DNA of 13,226 nt from Actinobacteria bacterium UBA3028 (GTDB lineage: Bacteria > Actinomycetota > Actinomycetes > Nanopelagicales > Nanopelagicaceae). Below, piece after piece: positions 6,379 to 12,594 of the stretch (positions are counted from its first letter, which is position 1; each line of letters starts with the position of its first letter). The stretch is from NCBI GenBank assembly GCA_002367715.1, contig DFDL01000006.1, forward strand, positions 1 to 13,226, read 5' to 3'. The notes below the pieces were generated by a model that was given only the letters and a program-made list of their open reading frames with translations, did not search any database and had not been told where the DNA came from. The position numbers were made by a program, and so were the translations under genes.

Positions 6379-6834
6379 TTACTTTTTATCTGCTATCGGA
6401 TTGAGTCTGCCGCCAACGGCCATCGCGGCCCCGATAAGTACCAGGTTCTTAACTATGTATTGGCCCTCTAGGGTGAGGTTAAAAGGCACGGACTGAAAAC
6501 AAACTTCAGGCAGAAGTATTAACGGTAGAAATGTGCCGGGCATTTGTAGCGCAAGTAGGAAGAGACCCACGCGGATAAATGAGGGAACGAGCAGACAGAT
6601 TCCAATCACACTCTCCCATACTCCTAAAACTGGGATAAAAATATCGGGATTAAACCAATAGATTGTCTTTGTTATCACTTCGTTAGCTGGGCTTTCGCCA
6701 AATATCTTCAAGGCGCCGAACCAGAAGAAAACAATTCCTAATGAGATTCGAAGCGCAGGCATGCTGATCTTGTTCAAGAATTGAATCAGGTTTAAGTCAA
6801 ACTTATTAAGACCGCCAACTTTGCTAAATAACAT
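6379..6834 (-). CDS. DoxX-like integral membrane protein
   Basis: This is a 151-residue, four-span membrane protein of the DoxX/MauE-like group. The pattern is typical: LRISLGIVFFWFGALKIFG at about 33-51, an SPA motif shortly after it, then GVWESVIGICLL, and near the end LTLEGQYIVKNLVLIGAA. The family is linked in various bacteria to thiosulfate oxidation or redox balance, but members like this have no settled function. The ATG at 6834 has GGAG eight bases upstream and a TATACT box on the minus strand at 6867-6862, so the gene may have its own promoter as well as reading from the photolyase 42 bases before it. It is the last gene of the DUF2256-photolyase-DoxX group. Confidence 0.8.
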   Translation of the reverse strand: MLFSKVGGLNKFDLNLIQFLNKISMPALRISLGIVFFWFGALKIFGESPANEVITKTIYWFNPDIFIPVLGVWESVIGICLLVPSFIRVGLFLLALQMPGTFLPLILLPEVCFQSVPFNLTLEGQYIVKNLVLIGAAMAVGGRLNPIADKK

Positions 6835-6861
6835 TTAGCACGCTCCAATCTCTTTTCTGTG

Positions 6862-6867
6862 AGTATA
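6862..6867 (-). promoter_or_regulatory. Possible -10 box for the DoxX-like gene
   Basis: TATACT lies on the minus strand 27 bases before the ATG at 6834, in the 42-base gap after the photolyase stop. A transcript from it would carry a leader of about 20 bases containing the GGAG ribosome site. No clear -35 box is seen. Confidence 0.4.
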
Positions 6868-6876
6868 GAGTGCTTT

Positions 6877-8349
6877 CTAAATTTCTCCGCGCTCAAATCC
6901 ATCGAGTACCTCACGTGCGCGTTCCTTTAACTCTGGCAAGTCAGCAAGTCGCTTGAGGCCAAATATTTGTTGGTTCATTCGATGGTTATTTGCGAATTCT
7001 TCCTTGTGGCGGTCGAGAAAATCCCAGTACAAAGTTGTGAATGGACAGGCGCTCTCACCGGTGCGAAGTTTTGGGTTGTATTTACAAGGTTTGCAGTAGT
7101 TAGACATTCGCGAAATGTAGGCGCCACCTGCGGCATATGGCTTTGTCATCATCCTTCCACCATCAGAATGAACCCCCATGCCAATTACATTTGGAACCAT
7201 CACCCACTCAGATGCATCGATAAATACTTCGCGCATCCAATCTAGAAATTCTTGTGGATTGGTGCCAGTTATCAGAGCGAGATTTGAAAGAAGCATTAAG
7301 CGGGGAATGTGATGGACCCACGCCCGATCTTTGATATCGCTAACGCTCTGCCTTATGCAGTTCATCTCTGTGGCATTGGGATCAGAAAAAAGCGGCAGGA
7401 GTTTTCGCTGTGCGTTAAGGTGATTATTATTTCGATAGTCAGGCCCTAGAAACCAGTACATTCCATTTACATACTCGCGCCAGCCAATAATCTGACGGAT
7501 AAAGCCTTCGGCAGATTCGATAGGAATTTTGCCAGTATTAAATGCCTTCATTGCAGCATCGATAACCTCACTAGCATGCAGTAGGCCATTATTTAGATAT
7601 GGCGAGAGCAGGGAGTGGTGCAGCGCCCAATTATCAGTAGTCATCGCATCTTCTAGTGGGCCGAATTGCGCAAAGTGGTTATCGATAAAATTCCTTAGCT
7701 GATCTTGTGCGCCCTTGCGAGTAGTACCCCAGGTCGATGTGGGCGTATAAGAGAGTTCAACTGCAACTTGATTATCGGTCTCATCTCGCTTGTGCTCGAG
7801 GTATGGCGCTCCAACATAGGTCTTAGGTGGTGGCAATCGGTTCTCTTTATCAAAGTTCCAGGCGCCACCCGTTGGATCTTTGCCCTCAACCAAAATACCT
7901 AATCGGATACGTTGCTTCCGATAGAAGTTCTCCATCACAAATGTCTTCTGTTCATTGGCCCAATATTGAAATAGTGGCCTTGGCGTTAAGAAGAAATCGT
8001 TCTCGATGAAAACTAGGCCGTGCTTCTTAAGGGCCTCATACTGCCTAAAAGAACTTGGCTCTGCGCAGGTGATCGGCAAATCTTTATATTTTTTGGAAAT
8101 TAGATTTAGGCCATCGATCGTTGTTGGGGCCTTTGCATATTCAACTTCAAAGCCCTCATCTCTTAGCACCTGCGCAAAGTGGCGGGCGCTAGAGATCAGG
8201 AAGAAGAGCCGTTCTTTATGCCAATTTCGCCCTGTTGTCATCCGAGCACTTTCAACCATAGCAATTACATCGGAGTTGGGATCAGCTTCTTTTAACGCAC
8301 CAAAGTTGCGGTGCAGATGATCGAAAGGGATATAAATAATGCGTTTCAT
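6877..8349 (-). CDS. Iron-sulfur bacterial cryptochrome/photolyase (FeS-BCP family)
   Basis: This is a cryptochrome/photolyase-related flavoprotein of the FeS-BCP (PhrB/CryB) family. Characterised members repair (6-4) photoproducts or act as photoreceptors and carry FAD, a 4Fe-4S cluster and a lumazine antenna. The 490 residues match the family length. The N-terminal Rossmann-like antenna domain covers about 1-130, and the C-terminal helical FAD domain follows. Four cysteines fit the cluster ligands: C331, C419, C422 and C435, the last three with C-x2-C-x12-C spacing as in the known proteins. Other hallmarks are GWREYVNGMYW (289-299), HHIPRLMLLSNLAL (346-359) and the KPYAAGGAYI segment (403-412). 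The ATG at 8349 overlaps the DUF2256 stop by four bases (ATGA), so the two are translationally coupled. Repair versus signalling cannot be decided from sequence. Confidence 0.93.
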   Translation of the reverse strand: MKRIIYIPFDHLHRNFGALKEADPNSDVIAMVESARMTTGRNWHKERLFFLISSARHFAQVLRDEGFEVEYAKAPTTIDGLNLISKKYKDLPITCAEPSSFRQYEALKKHGLVFIENDFFLTPRPLFQYWANEQKTFVMENFYRKQRIRLGILVEGKDPTGGAWNFDKENRLPPPKTYVGAPYLEHKRDETDNQVAVELSYTPTSTWGTTRKGAQDQLRNFIDNHFAQFGPLEDAMTTDNWALHHSLLSPYLNNGLLHASEVIDAAMKAFNTGKIPIESAEGFIRQIIGWREYVNGMYWFLGPDYRNNNHLNAQRKLLPLFSDPNATEMNCIRQSVSDIKDRAWVHHIPRLMLLSNLALITGTNPQEFLDWMREVFIDASEWVMVPNVIGMGVHSDGGRMMTKPYAAGGAYISRMSNYCKPCKYNPKLRTGESACPFTTLYWDFLDRHKEEFANNHRMNQQIFGLKRLADLPELKERAREVLDGFERGEI

Positions 8350-8489
8350 TTATTCTCACGACATCTATCGCTGCAGAATTTAACGTCGGTCCAGTTCATG
8401 GCCCACTTTTTGCGCCATTCGAATTCAAGGCCACAGCGCGCACAAATCTTCGGTGCAAAACCATTCTTAACTTTTGCTACTCGCGCCAT
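8346..8489 (-). CDS. DUF2256 small zinc-ribbon-like protein
   Basis: This 47-residue gene has ATG at 8489 and TGA at 8348-8346. The protein begins MARVAKVKNGFAPKICARCG and continues with FEWRKKWAMNW and VKFCSDRCRENK. C16 and C19 (CxxC) pair with C39 and C43 (CxxxC), and the WRKKW core (25-29) is the hallmark of the DUF2256 family. Four cysteines in two pairs suggest a bound zinc or other metal; that is inference. The family has no known function but its members are often found beside photolyase-related genes, as here. The stop overlaps the photolyase ATG in an ATGA, so translation is coupled. TAGCAT on the minus strand ends six bases before the ATG, pointing to a leaderless operon start at this gene. 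Confidence 0.88.
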   Translation of the reverse strand: MARVAKVKNGFAPKICARCGLEFEWRKKWAMNWTDVKFCSDRCRENK

Positions 8490-8501
8490 ACCCCAATGCT
8501 A
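8490..8501 (-). promoter_or_regulatory. -10 box for the leaderless DUF2256-photolyase operon
   Basis: TAGCAT on the minus strand (8501-8496) ends six bases before the DUF2256 ATG at 8489, and there is no Shine-Dalgarno sequence. This places the start of the light-repair operon at the DUF2256 gene. No convincing -35 box is seen. Confidence 0.5.
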
Positions 8502-8594
8502 TGACAATAGCGGCGTGCATGTACTGTTTGATATTTAATAAGCGGCTAATAAATATTTAGAATCTGAAAAATACAAGCCCTGGAATATTTGGCC

Positions 8595-9086
8595 CTAAGT
8601 GGGATTCTTTATTTTTTGCGCCGTCTGTGAAGGGTTTTTGCGGGTGGCAAAAGCGAAGATAGCAAGGCCTGTTACTAAGGCGCCAGAACCAACGCCATAT
8701 GCGATCACATCCGCCGCACGATTAGTATCAACAAAGACTCCGACAAATATAACTGAAATTATGGCTACGACGACGCCGATGAGCTTTGACTTTAAATCAT
8801 CTAGATCATGTACTTGTAGCCAAAGTGGGACTTCTAGATCTTCATCAATAAATAACTCATAGAGACCGTAGCCGATAACCAAGAGAACAGTTCCGAGAAG
8901 AATCCCATCAACAGCAGTTAATATCTCGACGATAGTTAATTTTAATTTGGTTCCGTTAAGAGCGACATCGATTATGGTTCGAACCATTTCAATCGAACCT
9001 TGCAGCATTAAGAGTAGTGCGCCAAGAATTGATGCAAGTGCGGGAACAAAGACAGCGTAGCGAGTGGTAGCGAGAATGCGATTCAT
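8595..9086 (-). CDS. UPF0114 (YqhA-like) family membrane protein
   Basis: This is an inner-membrane protein of the uncharacterised UPF0114/YqhA family, 163 residues from the ATG at 9086. It has about four spans (near 9-29, 53-78, 102-122 and 128-148). The conserved middle is clear: LLGTVLLVIGYGLYELFI followed by PLWLQVHDLDDLKSKLIGVV. A TTG at 9092 would add two residues, but the ATG at 9086 is preferred because TACCAT on the minus strand ends exactly six bases before it, the same layout as at several neighbours. The function of the family is unknown. It lies 105 bases upstream of the DUF2256-photolyase operon on the same strand without an evident terminator between, so some read-through is possible. 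Confidence 0.82.
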   Translation of the reverse strand: MNRILATTRYAVFVPALASILGALLLMLQGSIEMVRTIIDVALNGTKLKLTIVEILTAVDGILLGTVLLVIGYGLYELFIDEDLEVPLWLQVHDLDDLKSKLIGVVVAIISVIFVGVFVDTNRAADVIAYGVGSGALVTGLAIFAFATRKNPSQTAQKIKNPT

Positions 9087-9098
9087 AACCAAATGGTA
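9087..9098 (-). promoter_or_regulatory. -10 box for a leaderless YqhA-like mRNA
   Basis: TACCAT on the minus strand (9098-9093) ends six bases before the ATG at 9086. The box sits almost directly against the alternative TTG at 9092, which would therefore lie outside the transcript. Confidence 0.5.
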
Positions 9099-9314
9099 GT
9101 AGAGGTAGCTTAATCAATCGCGCATTAGCAGCACAGAATCTCTTATAAAAGCAGAAAACTTACTTTCGCACCATATTTACCAAATAGCCCAACCCAAAGG
9201 GTAAGCCAACTACTGCATACAAGTAGGTAAACCAGGTTAGCTCTGCCGGAATTATGGAAATAGATTACAACAGGGATATAAGAAGAAAGGTTTTCTAGGT
9301 ATGCTCGGAGGATT

Positions 9315-10049
9315 ATGAATAAGAAGATTGCAGTCGTCACCGGACCATGTGGCGGCATAGGAAGCGCAATAGTCTCACAGCTAATTAACGATGACCTACA
9401 TGTCGTTGGCTTGGATATTGAGCAATCACAGCTAGATGAGATGTCGTCAAAGTACGGAACAGATTTCACTTCTATGACCATCGATTTGACTGATGCCACA
9501 GCCATAACAGAGGTTTTCAAAGAGATTGCAGCAACCTTTGGTGGTCTCGATGCCCTTGTTAACAATGTGGGTAACTGTTTCATGTCCGAGTTTCCAAACA
9601 TCCCGCAGCAAGAGTTCGAATTGCAGATGAGCATTAATTTCTCTGCTGCTTTCTTCTGCTCGCAAGAGGCAGTCAAATTGATGTTGCCTCGACCAGGAAT
9701 TAAGAAAATTGTAAATATTTCATCAAATGGCGCCTATAACTTCGACGTATTTGATCCGCCACATTATCGTGCAAGCAAAGCAGCTCTTGATAATTTAACT
9801 AAAGACCTAGCCCGCAGATATGCAACCGAAGGCATTTCTGTAAATTCAATTGCGCCAGCCATGACTGAATCGCCGTTATTTAACGTTCTAACAGAAGAGA
9901 TTTTAGATAAAGCCCTTGCTCAGATGCCACGAGGCAGGGCTATGAAGCCATCTGAAATTGCAGCTTGGGTTGGCTTCTTAATCTCACCAGCCGGAGATGT
10001 ATCCAGTGGAAACGTCATCATCCTCAATCAAGGTCGCGACGTTCGCTAG
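9315..10049 (+). CDS. SDR family NAD(P)-dependent oxidoreductase
   Basis: This is a classical short-chain dehydrogenase/reductase, 244 residues, cytoplasmic. The cofactor motif TGPCGGIG is at 9-16, NNVG at 83-86, and the catalytic set is N108, S137 (in NISS), Y151 and K155 (YRASK). D34 at the end of the second beta-strand (VGLDI) favours NAD(H) over NADP(H). The C-terminal SSGNVIILNQG fits the usual substrate-loop and dimer end. It resembles 3-oxoacyl-ACP reductase- or sugar-dehydrogenase-type members; the substrate is unknown. The ATG is chosen for the strong GGAGGA just upstream (9307-9312), which makes it one of the few genes here with a classical ribosome site. Its stop shares the palindrome CTAG with the stop of the convergent lactonase-like gene. 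Confidence 0.9.
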   Translation: MNKKIAVVTGPCGGIGSAIVSQLINDDLHVVGLDIEQSQLDEMSSKYGTDFTSMTIDLTDATAITEVFKEIAATFGGLDALVNNVGNCFMSEFPNIPQQEFELQMSINFSAAFFCSQEAVKLMLPRPGIKKIVNISSNGAYNFDVFDPPHYRASKAALDNLTKDLARRYATEGISVNSIAPAMTESPLFNVLTEEILDKALAQMPRGRAMKPSEIAAWVGFLISPAGDVSSGNVIILNQGRDVR

Positions 10050-10804
10050 TTGTAATACTCAGGAGCTTTCTTTAACTGCCCCCACTGCTCCGGTCCATGA
10101 CCATAAATAACAAAAGCATCGCGATCTTCTGCAAGCTTCAAAATCCGATGGGCACTTGCTAAAGCCTGATCGGGATTTACCGAATCGAGACATCCCTCTG
10201 CAACTTCAGATTCACGAGAGATAGCATCACTAGTCAAGAGCACTGGACCTGTTTGAGGTAAGTCAACCATGATTGAAAGCTCACCCGGCGTATGCCCTGG
10301 CACAAGTAGAACTCGAAGCCCTGGACCCAAATCAAAATCCTCCGTTACCAAGACACACTCATTATCTGGCCACTCTAAAGGCGCTTTGCCCCGCCAATAA
10401 ATTGGTTTTGCAAGTGCGCGCTCGTCAGCGCCAATTACTAGTGGCACACCCGGAAAATTTCCAATATTTCCAACATGATCAATATGCGTATGTGTAATAA
10501 TTACAAAATTCAAATCCGCTTTAGATAGCCCAAGCAAAGCCAACTGAGCCTTCGGTTGATTCTCGTGCGAGAGTGAAAGAATTTTTCCAAATGCTCCCAA
10601 ATCATCCTCATTCGATGCCGCCTCAATATCATCGGCATATTTTTCAGGAAAGCCCGTATCGATAAGTACATGTTCACCGGCGCTAGTCGTAATCAAGAAT
10701 CCAGGAATACCAATGATCCGGCCATTAGCATGGACAGTAAATAGCCCGAAGTCTAAAACTGAGAGCGAAACTGGATGCCCGACTAAGCGCTTAGTACTTT
10801 TCAT
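10046..10804 (-). CDS. N-acyl homoserine lactonase-like metallo-beta-lactamase family protein
   Basis: This is a metal-dependent hydrolase of the metallo-beta-lactamase fold, 252 residues, close in length to AHL lactonases such as AiiA. All metal ligands are visible: HTHIDH at 105-110 (H105, H107, D109, H110), H171 in PGHTPG, D193 in TSDA and H236 in YGHGPEQW. Their spacing closely follows AiiA-type lactonases. The tyrosine that follows the bridging Asp by three residues in AiiA is a serine here (S196), so lactonase activity on acyl homoserine lactones is a suggestion; other lactones or thioesters are possible. The ATG at 10804 has no ribosome site; TATGCT lies 11 bases upstream on the minus strand, giving a very short leader. 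It ends tail-to-tail on the SDR gene with four shared bases and is divergent from the aminotransferase. Confidence 0.87.
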   Translation of the reverse strand: MKSTKRLVGHPVSLSVLDFGLFTVHANGRIIGIPGFLITTSAGEHVLIDTGFPEKYADDIEAASNEDDLGAFGKILSLSHENQPKAQLALLGLSKADLNFVIITHTHIDHVGNIGNFPGVPLVIGADERALAKPIYWRGKAPLEWPDNECVLVTEDFDLGPGLRVLLVPGHTPGELSIMVDLPQTGPVLLTSDAISRESEVAEGCLDSVNPDQALASAHRILKLAEDRDAFVIYGHGPEQWGQLKKAPEYYN

Positions 10805-10832
10805 AGGTGTATTTCAGCATACTTTTGAATAA

Positions 10833-10868
10833 TTGGTAAAAGACCTTTAAATTCCTTAGGCTCTCTAC
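10833..10868 (+). promoter_or_regulatory. Promoter of the MalY/PatB-like gene (leaderless)
   Basis: TTGGTA at 10833-10838 and TAGGCT at 10857-10862 are separated by 18 bases and form a reasonable -35/-10 pair. The -10 box ends six bases before the GTG at 10869, so the transcript probably begins at the start codon. The same 64-base gap must also hold the divergent promoter of the lactonase-like gene. Confidence 0.6.
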
Positions 10869-12023
10869 GTGGAAAAAATTAAGATTTCGGTCCCTCCTTT
10901 CTCGGCGCTACAGAAGCGAAAGAGTGAAAAGTGGCGGGCATTTCCTGCAGATATTTTGCCGATGCCATTTGCTGTCATGGATTACGAATTAGCCGAGCCT
11001 GTGCAGGTGGCGTTAATGTCCCTTGTGAAAAACTCAGATACAGGTTATTTAGGCAATGTTCCCGAACTCGCCCAGGCACTTTCATTTTTTGCAAACCAGC
11101 GATGGGATTGGCAGATCGATCCATCTATCATCAAAATTGCCCCGGATGTCGGAGTTGGTGTAATTGAAATCTGTCGCCTTATCCTGAAGCCCGGCGATAA
11201 AATCCTGATAAATACACCTGTTTACTATAATTTTTATAACTGGATCAAAGAGCTCCATTGTGAGGTTGTAGATGCACCTCTTGCAGAAAATGAATTGCGC
11301 TACACCTTAGATTTTCCTGCAATAGCGAAGGCATATGCATCTGGCGTAAAAGTTCACATTCTCTGCAACCCACATAATCCAGTTGGAGCATTATTTACCA
11401 AGAGCGAACTTGCAGAGTTAGCTGACTTAGCCAAGCAATATGGTGTTCGAATTATGTCTGATGAAATCCACGCCCCCCTCGTGTACAAAGAAAATACTTT
11501 CACACCCTTTTTATCGGCATCAGAGAGTGCGCGCGAAGTTGGTTTTGCATTTCTATCTGCTACCAAAGCATTTAACATAGCGGGTCTAAAGTGCGCCCAG
11601 ATAATTGCCCAGAGCGATCAAAACCTAGCAACCTTGGGCAGACTCCCACTAGCAGTCCACTCGCGTGCATCACTCTTTGGCGCTATTGCTTCAGCTGCGG
11701 CGTATCAGGATGGGACTTCATGGCTTGACGCAGTGATCGATGAGTTAGATAGTTCGCGTAAGTTTCTCAAAGAATTGATAAGCAAATCAGGAATCGCCAT
11801 CGAATACCGCATGCCAGAGGCCAGCTACTTTGGCTGGTTAGATTTGCGCAAATTCGAGCTGCAGGGAGAGATCGCCAGTAAATTCATATCTGAGGGGAAA
11901 ATAGCCATAGCGCCTGGAAATTTCTACGGCCCATCTGGAAGCGGCTTTATCCGAATTAATTTCGCGACGAGTAAAGAGATAACCCAGGATGCAGTTGAGC
12001 GAATTGTTAAAGTCCTTCGATAA
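10869..12023 (+). CDS. MalY/PatB family aminotransferase (C-S beta-lyase)
   Basis: This is a PLP-dependent fold-type I enzyme of the MalY/PatB group, 384 residues. Such proteins act as cystathionine beta-lyases or other C-S lyases that free homocysteine, ammonia and pyruvate. The group signature KSEKW near 18-22 is followed by LPMPFAVMDYE (30-40). PLP contacts are visible: CNPHNPVG at 166-173, SDEIHAPLVY at 197-206 (D198, Y206) and the Schiff-base lysine K233 in SATKAFNIAGL. The C-terminal GFIRINFA holds the arginine that binds the substrate carboxylate. The start is GTG at 10869, supported by a -35/-10 pair ending six bases upstream. The last 17 bases overlap the end of the convergent ATPase gene. 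A role in methionine or cysteine metabolism is likely. Confidence 0.9.
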   Translation: MEKIKISVPPFSALQKRKSEKWRAFPADILPMPFAVMDYELAEPVQVALMSLVKNSDTGYLGNVPELAQALSFFANQRWDWQIDPSIIKIAPDVGVGVIEICRLILKPGDKILINTPVYYNFYNWIKELHCEVVDAPLAENELRYTLDFPAIAKAYASGVKVHILCNPHNPVGALFTKSELAELADLAKQYGVRIMSDEIHAPLVYKENTFTPFLSASESAREVGFAFLSATKAFNIAGLKCAQIIAQSDQNLATLGRLPLAVHSRASLFGAIASAAAYQDGTSWLDAVIDELDSSRKFLKELISKSGIAIEYRMPEASYFGWLDLRKFELQGEIASKFISEGKIAIAPGNFYGPSGSGFIRINFATSKEITQDAVERIVKVLR

Positions 12024-12594
12024 CTTTATCGGCCCACGTTAACTCTGATTCATTGCTGTGGACTACAACTACAACCGTGGTCCCAGCCTCAGCCAGCTTT
12101 TGCATTAGTTCAATAATTCTTTTGCGGCTATAAATATCTTGCGCTGCTAGGGGCTCATCTAATAGCAAGACCGGAGTTTTTTGCGCAATAGCAGTTGCGA
12201 TAGCGACCCTTTGGACTTCGCCACCAGACAAGGTTGTAACATGTCGATTGGCCAATGCTGATAAATCGAGGGCGTCCATGACCTCTTTAGAATCTCCAGC
12301 CATTTCGATAATCTCTTTAACCGTAAAACCTAATGTGTAGTTCTGGTTTTGGAGCGCCATGGCCCGTATTTTAGCGAGCTGTGCAGATGGGATAAGTATC
12401 GGTTGAATGTCGCCAATTGTGATAGTGCCCTTAATGGGTGCAAGATCCCCGGCAATTGCAGCCAATAAAGTGGATTTGCCTGAACCATTAGCACCAACAA
12501 TTACTGTAATTGAGCCAGCAGGTATCTGCTCGCTGTAATCACAAATGATTTCTCGACCATCTCGAACAATGGTGACTGCCTCGAGTATGATCAT
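12007..12594 (-). CDS. ABC transporter ATPase of an iron-complex/heme/cobalamin importer, unusually short
   Basis: This is the ATPase partner of the FecCD-type permease encoded just upstream. The 195 residues hold all core motifs: Walker A GANGSGKS at 34-41, Q-loop around Q82-Q84, signature LSGGE at 122-126, Walker B VLLLDEP at 142-148 and H-loop H179. The usual FecE/BtuD/HmuV length is about 250-260. Here the helical subdomain between Q-loop and signature is compact, and the chain ends soon after the H-loop (ADKVIEGL). The ATG at 12594 overlaps the permease stop in an ATGA, so the genes are coupled. The tail overlaps the convergent MalY/PatB-like gene by 17 bases. The substrate may be a siderophore, heme or cobalamin; sequence alone does not decide. 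Confidence 0.87.
   Translation of the reverse strand: MIILEAVTIVRDGREIICDYSEQIPAGSITVIVGANGSGKSTLLAAIAGDLAPIKGTITIGDIQPILIPSAQLAKIRAMALQNQNYTLGFTVKEIIEMAGDSKEVMDALDLSALANRHVTTLSGGEVQRVAIATAIAQKTPVLLLDEPLAAQDIYSRKRIIELMQKLAEAGTTVVVVVHSNESELTWADKVIEGL

Noticed and set aside
8490..8594. AT-rich gap considered as a terminator or mobile-element edge
   Set aside because: Only short, imperfect repeats (TAATAA, AAATATTT) are present; there is no GC stem with T-tract, no target duplication and no transposase.
9086..9092. TTG at 9092 as the start of the YqhA-like gene
   Set aside because: There is no ribosome site before it, and the -10-like box ends immediately upstream, so the TTG would fall outside a transcript that begins near the ATG at 9086.
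9143..9676. 177-codon minus-strand frame
   Set aside because: It runs antisense over the SDR start and cofactor motif. The SDR reading frame has all catalytic residues and a strong ribosome site, so this frame is a shadow.
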